DNA from: CAZJYI01 sp964550025 | Lineage (GTDB): Bacteria > Verrucomicrobiota > Kiritimatiellia > UBA8416 > CAYOBW01 | Direction of reading: 5' to 3' | Length of the DNA: 28,472 nucleotides | NCBI GenBank assembly: GCA_964550025.1 | Contig: CAZJYI010000140.1 | Span: forward strand, 1 to 28,472 | In this document: positions 1-7,550 of the stretch, piece after piece | How positions within the stretch are numbered: position 1 is the first letter of the stretch | Layout: each line of letters begins with the position of its first letter | Notes under the pieces: generated by a model | What the model was told of the DNA's origin: nothing | Seen by the model: the letters and a program-made list of their open reading frames with translations, nothing else | Databases searched by the model: none | Position numbers and translations under genes: made by a program

Positions 1-4
1 GTTA

Positions 5-126
5 AATGTCGAATACTGATCGCTGAATGTTGAATGCTGAAGTGTTATGCCGTTCTCGAAACAGCGCTCCCTCCCACTTCGACATTCGTTATTCGACATT
101 CGATATTCTGCGGTTTCTCCGTTCTC
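5..126. repeat. Heptad palindromic repeat, copy R1
   Basis: The left arm at 9-43 is five consecutive 7-bp units of the form NTGAATG (TCGAATA, CTGATCG, CTGAATG, TTGAATG, CTGAAGT). The right arm at 77-111 is five 7-bp units of the form ATTCGAC (CTTCGAC, ATTCGTT, ATTCGAC, ATTCGAT, ATTCTGC). The arms are imperfect reverse complements around a ~33-bp loop, so the unit can fold as a long hairpin. It lies just past the stop codon of the minus-strand four-helix-bundle gene. Open frames crossing it are repeat artefacts. Confidence 0.85.
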
Positions 127-148
127 CGGCAGCACCCAGACAAGTCGG

Positions 149-517
149 CTACTTACCAGCGTTTTCTTCCGCGGTTCGGATACTCGTGTTGAAGATGCAG
201 AGCAGCTCCTCGCACTCCTGCAGTATAGCGCCGAGATCCGACTGCGCCATGGACCTGACCCGCAAGATCTTGAGCCACACACGTGTCTCGCGCAACTCCT
301 TGAGCGCGACCTTCATCTTGTGGATGAAGTCCTTGCGCGACTCGGCACTCTGCGCTTCGCCGTAGTTGGCCGCCGGTGACGTTCCACACCGAATCAACTG
401 CTCACCGACGTGACGACCCGCACGAGACTTCGGCAATCCATCGACCGTATCCATCACCATGACGGCAAACCCCACCAGTCTGTCCTCGATGTCGTACTTG
501 CTTCTTCTGTCGTTCAT
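149..517 (-). CDS. Four-helix-bundle protein (S23 / 23S rRNA intervening-sequence protein family)
   Basis: The product is 122 aa when started at the ATG at 517, which has AGGAGG seven to twelve bases upstream; an in-frame start at 547 has no such site. The sequence fits the four-helix-bundle family first seen in 23S rRNA intervening sequences: a first helix with RLVGFAVMVMD, then the GLPKS turn, then QLIRCGTSPAANYGEAQ (family pattern QLxRsxtSixANxxEA), then SRKDFIHKMKVALKELRET and WLKIL. No catalytic residues are evident. In the family these are small homopentamer-forming proteins with poorly known roles, some linked to nucleic acids or to diversity-generating retroelements; no reverse transcriptase is visible here. 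The gene sits between two copies of a hairpin-forming heptad repeat (5-126 and 570-702), which recalls the hairpin layout of rRNA intervening sequences, although no rRNA is nearby. The family call is firm; the function is unknown. Confidence 0.85.
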   Translation of the reverse strand: MNDRRSKYDIEDRLVGFAVMVMDTVDGLPKSRAGRHVGEQLIRCGTSPAANYGEAQSAESRKDFIHKMKVALKELRETRVWLKILRVRSMAQSDLGAILQECEELLCIFNTSIRTAEENAGK

Positions 518-569
518 TTCTCTCCTCCTGCTCTGGCTCTCGAACACGCCACCTGCTCCCGAATCGCGG

Positions 570-702
570 AAATGTCGAATGTTGAACGCTCAATGCTGAA
601 TGCTGAAGTGGGATACCGTTCTCACAAGCGCAACGTTCCCCTCTCACTTCGACATTCATCATTCAGTGTTCGATATTCTGCGGTTTCTCCTCTCCGAAAG
701 GG
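570..702. repeat. Heptad palindromic repeat, copy R2
   Basis: The left arm at 575-609 has five 7-bp units (TCGAATG, TTGAACG, CTCAATG, CTGAATG, CTGAAGT). The right arm at 647-681 has five (CTTCGAC, ATTCATC, ATTCAGT, GTTCGAT, ATTCTGC). The same loop type and the same trailing CTGCGGTTTCTCC follow as in R1. It is on the promoter side of the four-helix-bundle gene. Confidence 0.85.
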
Positions 703-950
703 AAATGTCGAATAATGAACGTCCAATGTTGAATGTTGAACTCAGATGCCCCTCTCGCCCCTTCCCTCCCACTTCGACATTCATCATTCGACACTCGATA
801 TTCTGCGGTTTCTCCTCTCCGAAAGGGAAATGTCGAATAATGAACGTCCAATGTTGAATGTTGAACTCAGATGCCCCTCTCGCCCCTTCCCTCTCACTTC
901 GACATTCATCATTCGACATTCGTTATTCTGCGGTTTCCCCTTTCTCCCGT
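703..950. repeat. Two tandem heptad palindromic repeats (R3, R4), 125-bp period
   Basis: Two near-identical units start at 703 and 828, giving a 125-bp period. Each has a left arm of 7-bp units, a C-rich loop and a right arm of complementary 7-bp units, then the CTGCGGTTTC trailer. The two copies match almost base for base, differing mainly in the right arm and trailer, so this looks like a recent tandem duplication. Reading frames on both strands across the array are artefacts of the repeats. Confidence 0.85.
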
Positions 951-956
951 GGTTTC

Positions 957-1085
957 CACGTCCCCACTACATAGAAGGCCCGCCAGGAAGGTCATACCGG
1001 AAAAAGGGTGCGATCTTCTTCTCTCGGAGTACGTACATGGAAAGACCACTGGCAAACGGCGCTTGGAGTCAGAGCGAATCTGGTC
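957..1085. repeat. Shared tail segment of the repeat element (copy 1)
   Basis: About 125 bp following R4 reappears, diverged, after the repeat at 14104-14225. Shared landmarks in order are CTACATAGAAGGCC, CCGGAAA, a CTCTCGG/CTCTCGCGG block, GTACGYACATGGAA and ATCAGAGCG/GTCAGAGCG. The element is therefore larger than its palindromic core. No coding potential is seen. Confidence 0.7.
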
Positions 1086-1106
1086 AGCCGCGAGTGCAGT
1101 GCTTTC

Positions 1107-1136
1107 TTGACCCATGGACCCTATTGCCGCTTTAAT
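1107..1136 (+). promoter_or_regulatory. Candidate sigma70-type promoter for htpG
   Basis: TTGACC at 1107-1112 and TTTAAT at 1131-1136 are separated by 18 bp. Transcription would start near 1143 and leave a leader of roughly 28 nt that contains the GGGGAGA ribosome-binding site. No CIRCE-like inverted repeat was noticed. This is pattern matching only. Confidence 0.45.
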
Positions 1137-1170
1137 CCGCCTCTTTTGAATAGAGAAGGGGAGAATTGTC

Positions 1171-3090
1171 ATGGCCAGGAAATCGCGCAAGTTCAAGACG
1201 GAAGTCCAGCAGCTTCTGGATCTGGTGGTCCATTCGCTCTACTCGAAGAAGGAGATCTTTCTTCGCGAACTGATCTCCAACTCGTCGGACGCAATCGACC
1301 GCGTTCAGTTCGAGGCGCTGACCGATAAGCGACTCCTCGGCGACGAGGAAGACTGGAAGATCAAGATCACCCCCGACAAAGAAGCCGGAACTCTGACCAT
1401 CAGTGACAACGGTATTGGCATGACCGTCGAGGAGGTCGAAGCCAACATCGGGACCATCGCCAATTCCGGTACGCGCCGATTCCTGGAGGAGTTGCAGAAG
1501 AACAAGAAGACAGCCAATGCAGAGTTCATCGGTCAGTTCGGTGTTGGGTTCTGCGCTTCCTTCATGGTGGCCGACAAGGTGACCCTTGTCACCCGGCGGG
1601 CCGGTTCCGACGGCCCCGCTGTGCGCTGGACTTCCTCCGGCACCGGCACCTACACGCTCGAAGAGACGGAACGCAGCGGGCGCGGAACGGACGTGACGCT
1701 TCATCTGCGCGAGGGGATGGAGGCATTCCTCGAAGAGTACGAGCTACGGCGCGTGGTGCGCGAGTACTCCGATTTCATCAGTTACCCGATCGTCATGGAT
1801 ATCACCCGCACACAGAAGGGCGAGGGCGAAGGCGACGAGGATGTCACAACCGTCGAGGAAGAGACGCTCAACTCGATGAAGGCGATCTGGAAGAAAGCCC
1901 CGGCGGAGGTGTCGGAAGAGGAATACAACGAGTTCTACAAGCATGTCAGTCATGACTACACGGATCCGTTGAAAGTCATTCATTACCGCGCCGAGGGAAC
2001 GACGGAGTTCCAGGCCTTGCTCTACATCCCTGCCGTTGCGCCGACCGATCTCTTCTGGCCCGATGCCAAGCGCGGTCTGCACCTCTATGTGAAGAACGTC
2101 TTCATCAACGATGATTGCGAGGACCTGCTGCCCCCTTACTTGCGCTTTGCGAAGGGCGTCGTCGACAGCAGCGACCTGCCGCTGAACGTGTCGCGAGAAA
2201 TGCTCCAGGACGATGTCGTGGTTCGGCGCATCCGCAAGAGCCTGATCGCCCGCATGTTGAAGGAACTCACGAGCCTGAGGGACGACGCGCCGGACGAGTA
2301 CCAGTCTTTCTACGCACAGTTCGGGACCGTGATCAAGGAAGGCATTCACTCGGACTTTGAGAATGGAGACAAGCTCAAGGAATTGCTCCTGTTCGCTTCG
2401 TCGAAGAGCGAAGAAGGCAAACCTGTTTCCCTCAAAGACTACGTCGGGCGCATGCCGGAAGACCAGAAGGAGATCTACTACCTGACCGCTGAAAGCCTCG
2501 CGCACGCGCTGCATTCGCCTCACCTGGAGGCGCTCAGGAGCAGGGACTATGAAGTCCTCTTCTTCGTCGACACGATTGACGAGTGGGTTTCGCCGCGGCT
2601 GACGGAGTACGACGGCAAGAAGCTGAAAGCGATTGACCGTGGCGACCTTGACATCCACGGTGACGAGGAGAAAGAGGCGATAGAGGCCGCTCTCAAGGGC
2701 GACGCGGAAACGTACAGAGGACTCACGGAGAGCCTTCAGAAGCACCTTGAAGAAGACGTGAAGGAGGTGAAGCTCTCCACTCGCCTGACCGATTCCGCGT
2801 GTTGCCTCGTGGCTGATGACACGGGCATGAACGCAAACATGGAGCGGATCATGAAAGCCATGGGACAGGACGTCCCCCCCGTCAAACGTGTTCTTGAACT
2901 GAACCCGAAGCATCCGCTCATCGAGAAGCTGCACGCCTGTCTGGAAGAGGACAAGGACAGTGACGTTCTCGTGAACTATGCGAAGCTGCTCTACAACCAG
3001 GCTCTACTCGCGGAGGGTTCACCCATCAAGAACCCCGCACATTTTGCGCAGCTCGTCAGCAAGCTGATGCTGAACGGTCTTGAGGGGTAG
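1171..3090 (+). CDS. htpG: Molecular chaperone HtpG (Hsp90 family)
   Basis: This 639-aa ATP-dependent cytosolic chaperone is close to the usual bacterial length (about 620-640). The N-terminal GHKL ATPase domain shows the Hsp90 signature YSKKEIFLRE (24-33), ELISNSSDA (33-41, with E33 and N37), DNGIGM (79-84), the lid segment IGTIANSGT and the Gly-rich GQFGVGF (121-127). The middle domain carries KNVFINDDCEDLLPPYLRFAKGVVDS followed by DLPLNVSREMLQ, which holds the conserved catalytic-loop Arg. The C-terminal dimerisation domain ends in a normal stop. The ATG has GGGGAGA upstream. The gene stands alone: a repeat-derived region lies upstream and the CHAT-fusion gene converges from downstream. 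No anomaly was seen. Confidence 0.97.
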   Translation: MARKSRKFKTEVQQLLDLVVHSLYSKKEIFLRELISNSSDAIDRVQFEALTDKRLLGDEEDWKIKITPDKEAGTLTISDNGIGMTVEEVEANIGTIANSGTRRFLEELQKNKKTANAEFIGQFGVGFCASFMVADKVTLVTRRAGSDGPAVRWTSSGTGTYTLEETERSGRGTDVTLHLREGMEAFLEEYELRRVVREYSDFISYPIVMDITRTQKGEGEGDEDVTTVEEETLNSMKAIWKKAPAEVSEEEYNEFYKHVSHDYTDPLKVIHYRAEGTTEFQALLYIPAVAPTDLFWPDAKRGLHLYVKNVFINDDCEDLLPPYLRFAKGVVDSSDLPLNVSREMLQDDVVVRRIRKSLIARMLKELTSLRDDAPDEYQSFYAQFGTVIKEGIHSDFENGDKLKELLLFASSKSEEGKPVSLKDYVGRMPEDQKEIYYLTAESLAHALHSPHLEALRSRDYEVLFFVDTIDEWVSPRLTEYDGKKLKAIDRGDLDIHGDEEKEAIEAALKGDAETYRGLTESLQKHLEEDVKEVKLSTRLTDSACCLVADDTGMNANMERIMKAMGQDVPPVKRVLELNPKHPLIEKLHACLEEDKDSDVLVNYAKLLYNQALLAEGSPIKNPAHFAQLVSKLMLNGLEG

Positions 3091-3193
3091 CCCACGGGTT
3101 GGTGCGTGTGTACCGGGGGCAGACCGTCGTCAAGCGGCACGAAACGAGCTCAACGCTTGAACCGACCCCGATCGCACTACGCTGAACGTTGGA

Positions 3194-6100
3194 CTACAGC
3201 CGGAAGTCCGGCGAGCCGAAGAGCATGTAGTCGGCCCAATCCCTATTCTCTTTCCCGTGAAGCTCCTTGCGTGCGGTGAGGACGGATTCGCCAAGCGGTT
3301 TTCCTTTGCACAGCATCTCGTACAGCGTGCCTGCGAAGTCGGCAGCCGCAGCGTCGCCCACGGGCCAGTAGGTGCCTATCAAGTTCGCGACACCGGCGCG
3401 GAGAAAGCCTTCGCCCAGGCTGACCCGCTCGGCGTACTCGAGCACCCGTGCCCGGGTCGATACGAACTCTGCGTTCGGGTTCCTCCTGCGCAGGCGGGCG
3501 CTTTCGCAGGCGTTCAGCAAGACCAGGGCGGGAGGAAACTCGATGCCGCGAATGTCGGTGGCGGTGAGTATCTCATCGTTCGCACAGATCAAGCCGCATC
3601 GCCCGCGGTCCACCGGATCGAAGAACGCGTGCCCCGCGTAGTGGAGAACATCGTAGATTCCCTTTCGCAATTCGGCCACGATCGCAGCCCTTGTGGCACT
3701 GTCTCCTCGTAGCTCGTGAACATCGGCTTCAGGGAGTCTTCTGTCCAGGGCGTCGACAATGGCTTCCGCTTCAGTCTCCGTGCCTGCCAAGTCGTTCGTG
3801 GGGTTCACCACCAGCAGGATGTTGAGCTTGTCGTCACTCGGGCGCACCCGCCAGCGAGCGGCGGCCAGTCCTTCGGCTGCGAAGAAGCGATGGATGCCGC
3901 CTGTCACAGCGGGCTTGAAGGGCTGCCCCGTATCGTCTTCGACGGCGAGGGACTCCCAGGGGAACACCGAGGCCCGGGCATCGTGCACGAGAACCATCGA
4001 GCTCTTCGGGTGTTCGGCCAGAACGCTGCGCACGCCTTCACCGAGGCATTTGCCCACTTCCGCGCCGAGCCTATCCACGTCGATCCGGCCGCCGGGCGCG
4101 TTGAGCAGGTCCTGAATCCCGGCCCAAGCGTCCGCCTTGACTTCCTCGCTCTCCGACACGATCGCCGCGCGCGCGGTCGGGGGCAGAACGGATGCCTGCA
4201 ACACGAAGTCCCCTTTGCCGGGTTCCCCCTCCACGCGGAGCATGAGATACACGGGCTCAACGCCCCGGTCTTCGCCGGCTCGGGTTGCAAGGAATGCCGC
4301 TGGGGACTCGGGCACATCTTCCCTCTTCAGGAAGACCTTGATGTCGTCGAACAGCGTGGTATGGAGAAGGTCCTTCATTTCCACGCACATGTCGCGGTAC
4401 CGTTCATCGTTGGCTTCGCAAAGCGTCACCGCACGGATGCGACCGTCTGTGCCCTCCGAGACGGCGTCGATGAAACCGCGGACCATTTGCGCGAGCGAGG
4501 TCCGGGCGTGAAAACCCGACCCGCCGCCGAACAATACCATGCCAACGTCTTCTATGTTGAGTTGCAGCAGTGTTCGCATGAGGGCGCAGGAGGCGATCCG
4601 TTGTGCGTGTTCGTCGAACTGGTCGAAGTCACCCAGGCCCACGAAGACCACGTATTCGGCGGGCAACCGGCGCCGCGTTGCGGGCATCACGAAGACCTGG
4701 CCGAGACCCGCGTCGTACATGCGCCGGTTGATCATGGAGCTGATCGTTCCGTCCAGCGCCTGGTCGAGCGCGCGCGACGCGCCGCTCGGCCGGACGTTCT
4801 GGAAGACGCCGACGGCCAGGGCGCGGCAGTTCAGCGAACAGATGTCGCCCTTGGCCAGTGTGACCTCGACGGGGTACTGGCGCGTCCTGGACACCTCGAT
4901 AGTCTCGACCGAGTCGTCCGCCACCGCCGGTCCGGATTGCGGTCGTCCCGCGCTCGGCAGCAGCAGGGCGGGCGGGCGCGGGAACGTCGCTCGCGAGACC
5001 GGCGGCTGGCCGGCCGCGGCGCTGCCCCGTGCCGGCCGCTCGGCTTCCCGCCTGAGCCGAGACGCATCGGCGGGCCATTGGTAGTCATCCGGCGGCGTCA
5101 GGGTTGTCGGTATCTCATTGCGCAGCAGCGCTTTCACGCCGCGTATGACGGATGCGTTGAACGGCAGCCACATGTGGTCGCCTTCGACGTAGTACGTGGC
5201 GCCGACCCCGTCCAGTTCCGCGAAGTCCAGCGGGACCGTGCCGTCACCGCGCAGGCTTGACCTGAATCTGAAGTCGTTCTCCTCAAGGGTGGCGCTCACC
5301 GTTGTATCCTGGTTGACGCCCGCGACCACGACCATCCGGTCGTTACCCGCTTCGAGGTAGGACACCCACGCCTGCTTCGCCTTGTCCAGGATCGGCGCAC
5401 CAGGCACGGAATCCAGCGCTGGCCAGCCCGCGGGAGAGTAGAGGTCCGTTTCCGAATAGGCGTGGGGCGCGGGCATCATCTGGAGCAGTCCGTCAAATCC
5501 CCGGAAGATCCGCTCCGCCCAGTCCAGGGCATCGTCGTTGAGGTCGATCAGGGCAAGCGTCTTTGTGATGCCGTGGTGCCCGGTGAGCGCCTTGACCGGC
5601 GCGAAGGACCCATGGTTCGGGGTACCGAGCATGATCAAACGGGCGATCTTCGACGACCCTTCCGGTCCGAGCTCCTTCAGTGCCGCCCGCGAGACCAGGC
5701 CGCCCATACTGTGGGCCACCACGTACACGGGGCGGGATTCCTGCGCGAGCTCTCGGGCGAACCGCTGTCCCAACTGGCGAATGTCAAGGCGCCAGTCGAA
5801 GGGAAACCGCTTCACCCGGTAACCGGCGGCGCGCAACGACAGTGCCATGCGCATGTACACGATGGGGAAGAGCCCCAGCGCTTCGATCGACTCGTCGGCG
5901 GGGGAGCCGTCCGGCGTCAGCGCGAGGCGGTCAAACTTGTCCCGAACGATGTCCAGCGGATCCAGCCAGATGGTGTCATCGAACCAGAGGAGTGCGTTTC
6001 GCCGGCCAAGCGTGGACCCCATGATGCCCGGAAGGAGGTAGACTGTCTGGGCGTCGCCGCGCAGCGAACGCTGCGAAGCCTGGGCAGCCAGGACGCGCAA

Positions 6101-6310
6101 CTCGCCCAAGACGTTCTCGCCCAGCAGTACCTGGAGCTCGTTCTCGATATCCGGTTCGCCGCGACGGCGCCCTTCGAGGGCTCTCTCGATCGTCTCCCAC
6201 CGCAGGTCCGCAGGCGATTCCGGCCACGGCCGATCGGCGGGTGTTCCGCGTGAAGCGGGGTTCTTATCAGGGACAGGCTTCTTGCGGGAGGTCCTGCGCT
6301 TCGCGGCCAT
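3194..6310 (-). CDS. LCAT-like alpha/beta hydrolase - M17-N-like - CHAT protease fusion
   Basis: This 1038-aa protein appears to have three parts. Residues ~85-400 resemble an LCAT/lipase-type hydrolase: PGIMGS oxyanion segment (94-99), nucleophile elbow AHSMGG with Ser201, GDGTVP with Asp356, and GDHMW with His379. Residues ~480-665 resemble the macro-like N-terminal domain of M17 aminopeptidases (KGDICSLNCRALAVGVF, then EYVVFVGLGD); no M17 catalytic domain follows. Residues ~770-1038 are a CHAT caspase-like protease with the dyad His894 in HYAGHAFFD and Cys935 in LLNACESAR, followed by GEGFLRAGVANLIGTYWPV. There is no signal peptide or TM segment and the N-terminus is basic, so it is probably cytoplasmic. 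The ATG at 6310 has GAGGA seven bases upstream. It is monocistronic and convergent with htpG. CHAT proteases often control programmed death or defence, so a CHAT-linked (phospho)lipase effector is plausible, but substrate and trigger are unknown. Confidence 0.88.
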   Translation of the reverse strand: MAAKRRTSRKKPVPDKNPASRGTPADRPWPESPADLRWETIERALEGRRRGEPDIENELQVLLGENVLGELRVLAAQASQRSLRGDAQTVYLLPGIMGSTLGRRNALLWFDDTIWLDPLDIVRDKFDRLALTPDGSPADESIEALGLFPIVYMRMALSLRAAGYRVKRFPFDWRLDIRQLGQRFARELAQESRPVYVVAHSMGGLVSRAALKELGPEGSSKIARLIMLGTPNHGSFAPVKALTGHHGITKTLALIDLNDDALDWAERIFRGFDGLLQMMPAPHAYSETDLYSPAGWPALDSVPGAPILDKAKQAWVSYLEAGNDRMVVVAGVNQDTTVSATLEENDFRFRSSLRGDGTVPLDFAELDGVGATYYVEGDHMWLPFNASVIRGVKALLRNEIPTTLTPPDDYQWPADASRLRREAERPARGSAAAGQPPVSRATFPRPPALLLPSAGRPQSGPAVADDSVETIEVSRTRQYPVEVTLAKGDICSLNCRALAVGVFQNVRPSGASRALDQALDGTISSMINRRMYDAGLGQVFVMPATRRRLPAEYVVFVGLGDFDQFDEHAQRIASCALMRTLLQLNIEDVGMVLFGGGSGFHARTSLAQMVRGFIDAVSEGTDGRIRAVTLCEANDERYRDMCVEMKDLLHTTLFDDIKVFLKREDVPESPAAFLATRAGEDRGVEPVYLMLRVEGEPGKGDFVLQASVLPPTARAAIVSESEEVKADAWAGIQDLLNAPGGRIDVDRLGAEVGKCLGEGVRSVLAEHPKSSMVLVHDARASVFPWESLAVEDDTGQPFKPAVTGGIHRFFAAEGLAAARWRVRPSDDKLNILLVVNPTNDLAGTETEAEAIVDALDRRLPEADVHELRGDSATRAAIVAELRKGIYDVLHYAGHAFFDPVDRGRCGLICANDEILTATDIRGIEFPPALVLLNACESARLRRRNPNAEFVSTRARVLEYAERVSLGEGFLRAGVANLIGTYWPVGDAAAADFAGTLYEMLCKGKPLGESVLTARKELHGKENRDWADYMLFGSPDFRL

Positions 6311-6455
6311 GATCGTTCCTCACTTTCCTGGGTTTCTCCCCGCCCTGCCTTCGCGGGGCTGTTGCAGACTTCGGTCAGATCCTCACCGGATGGCCGCCCG
6401 GCGCCAGCATCTCGCCGGTCTGCCTGCCGGAGCGTACCCGGGAGACAGCAAGACG

Positions 6456-6537
6456 ACCCCTCCTACTGTGTTGAGTGAACGAGACCATGTCTAGCACGGG
6501 GAGAGGGAAATGTCGAATACTGAACGCTGAATGTTGG
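6456..6537. repeat. Shared head segment plus truncated heptad array
   Basis: The head at 6456-6508 (landmarks CTACTGTG, TGAGTGA, GCACGGGGAGAGGGAAATG) matches 13913-13968. It is followed by only about four 7-bp units (TCGAATA, CTGAACG, CTGAATG, TTGGAGT) and then breaks off. This is a 5'-truncated-type copy retaining head and part of the left arm but no right arm or tail. Confidence 0.75.
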
Positions 6538-6550
6538 AGTCAGACTGGAT

Positions 6551-6624
6551 TGATGATTAGCGATTCCTGATTTGTGATTTTCGAAGTACTTCAGAAATCG
6601 CCAATCGAAAATCACCAATCAATG
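6551..6624. repeat. Second heptad palindrome family (TGATTNG type)
   Basis: The left arm at 6554-6588 reads as 7-bp units TGATTAG, CGATTCC, TGATTTG, TGATTTT, CGAAGTA. The right arm at about 6594-6621 gives GAAATCG, CCAATCG, AAAATCA, CCAATCA. The centre is the perfect palindrome GAAGTACTTC (6583-6592). The consensus differs from the 5-950 family but the 7-bp period and arm pairing are the same. A separate 9-bp-period tract (TTTGCGTTC / TCTGCGTTC / TTTGCGGTT) follows near 6667-6694. Confidence 0.75.
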
Positions 6625-6773
6625 GTCCGATTGCACAGCGAGCAAATGCCTGGCATCCGTCTCTCCTTTGCGTTCTCTGCGTTCTTTGCGGTTGTCCACC
6701 TCTCCTGTCATCCGGCATTCCCCCGCCAGCTCCTGAATCGGCACACTGATCCCGCCAGCCGCCGGATTCGGGA

Positions 6774-7019
6774 TCAGTCGATCTCAAGTCCATCGGGAAA
6801 TTGTGCGGGGGTCAGGAACGTCTTGACGAGTTCGCCTTCTCCGCAGACCGTCATCCCGGCGAGGCGCTTGAACCACCTGCCCTCGGGGACTTCCGGGTTG
6901 GTGTCGAGCCAGTCGGCAAGAAGACCAAGCTGGTCGGCCGTGATTTCGCGGGTCTGTATCCTGTCAAGGAGGTGATGCAGGACGGGACGCGGAACATGGC
7001 GACGGCGGATTCTAGGCAT
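6774..7019 (-). CDS. Uncharacterised 81-aa protein, second gene of an overlapping pair
   Basis: I do not recognise this family. The real start is most likely the ATG at 7019, which overlaps the end of the upstream gene by 8 bp; a longer in-frame extension to 7229 only reads the neighbour out of frame. The protein begins MPRIRRRHVPRPVLHHLLDR, is basic at the N-terminus, and continues with ITADQLGLLADWLDTNPEVPEGRWFKRL and a C-terminal KTFLTPAQFP. There is no signal peptide or TM segment. Two small translationally coupled genes with no other operon partner are laid out like a toxin-antitoxin module, but this is inference from size and overlap only. Confidence 0.6.
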   Translation of the reverse strand: MPRIRRRHVPRPVLHHLLDRIQTREITADQLGLLADWLDTNPEVPEGRWFKRLAGMTVCGEGELVKTFLTPAQFPDGLEID

Positions 7020-7266
7020 CGTCGTCGTCACCGTAGAAGCCGCGCACAATCGCCTCGCGCACGACGGACCGTTCCGATACGTCACGGCTTTCAGCCATAC
7101 GTTTCGCCAGCGCCGATAGCTCCTCCCCGGACAGTCTGCGGCCAGCATCCAACTCGTGGACAAAACGAACGACCTTCGCCTGCTCTTCGGGGGCGAGATG
7201 CTTGATCTCAGCGATGACTGTTGCCGCATTCACTGCTAAGGAGAATACCATCGTAGGTGACGACAA
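7012..7266 (-). CDS. Uncharacterised 84-aa helical protein, first gene of an overlapping pair
   Basis: This small acidic, predicted all-helical protein has VNAATVIAEIKHLAPEEQAK followed by VVRFVHELDAGRRLSGEEL and the C-terminus GFYGDDDDA. It resembles the small antitoxin-like proteins that often precede a toxin, especially in the phrase on PEEQAKVVRFVHEL, but I cannot name a family. It is transcribed before the 81-aa gene and its last codons overlap that gene's start. An alternative start at Met6 (7251) is possible. Nothing in the sequence shows DNA binding. Confidence 0.65.
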   Translation of the reverse strand: MSSPTMVFSLAVNAATVIAEIKHLAPEEQAKVVRFVHELDAGRRLSGEELSALAKRMAESRDVSERSVVREAIVRGFYGDDDDA

Positions 7267-7369
7267 GCAACGTGTATTGTCAAGGGCCGTCCCGGTAGGC
7301 CTCCGCCCCTCTCACGGCTCAATAATCGTCGGCACACGATCTCATGCTCGGCAATCACTTCCCTTCCCT

Positions 7370-7404
7370 CAATCCGCAATCTGCAATCCGCGGTCCGCAA
7401 TTCT
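7370..7404. repeat. Third heptad tract (CAATCCG type)
   Basis: Five consecutive 7-bp units CAATCCG, CAATCTG, CAATCCG, CGGTCCG, CAATTCT lie just upstream of the promoter of the giant beta-helix gene. Only one arm is present; I did not find a complementary arm nearby. Confidence 0.6.
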
Positions 7405-7421
7405 GGGGTGTGGTCCGAATC

Positions 7422-7451
7422 TTGACCCGGCGGCCGGGTTTCCCGTATGTT
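7422..7451 (+). promoter_or_regulatory. Candidate promoter of the giant beta-helix gene
   Basis: TTGACC (7422-7427) and TATGTT (7446-7451) are spaced 18 bp apart, about 100 bp before the chosen start at 7551. The -10 region and following bases (TATGTTGC, later GGGCTTCAG) resemble the region before the gene at 14382 (TATGCTGC, later GGGTTTCAG), suggesting a common promoter/leader type for secreted proteins. Confidence 0.45.
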
Positions 7452-7550
7452 GCTATGGTCGATCCTGGGCTTCAGATGGCGCGCGGGGCGTGCCCTCCAC
7501 GGTCCCACGAGAACAAACTCCTGTATTCACTTGCCGTGTGTGAGGGACCG

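Noticed and set aside
149..702. Diversity-generating retroelement accessory (Avd-like) reading of the four-helix-bundle gene
   Set aside because: No reverse transcriptase, template repeat or variable repeat is visible in the window.
703..950. Tandem units considered as a CRISPR array
   Set aside because: The 125-bp units are themselves repeated with no short repeat plus unique spacer pattern, and no cas genes are present.
27..1135. Several 60-130-codon frames in the repeat array
   Set aside because: Their sequences are translations of the heptad repeats (phrases like FDIRYS, MLNVE) and recur wherever the repeat occurs.
1744..2934. 396-codon minus-strand frame across htpG
   Set aside because: Antisense shadow of a clearly conserved Hsp90 gene.
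3716..5260. 514-codon plus-strand frame opposite the CHAT fusion gene
   Set aside because: It is the antisense shadow of a GC-rich gene whose minus frame shows catalytic motifs; its translation has no recognisable domain.
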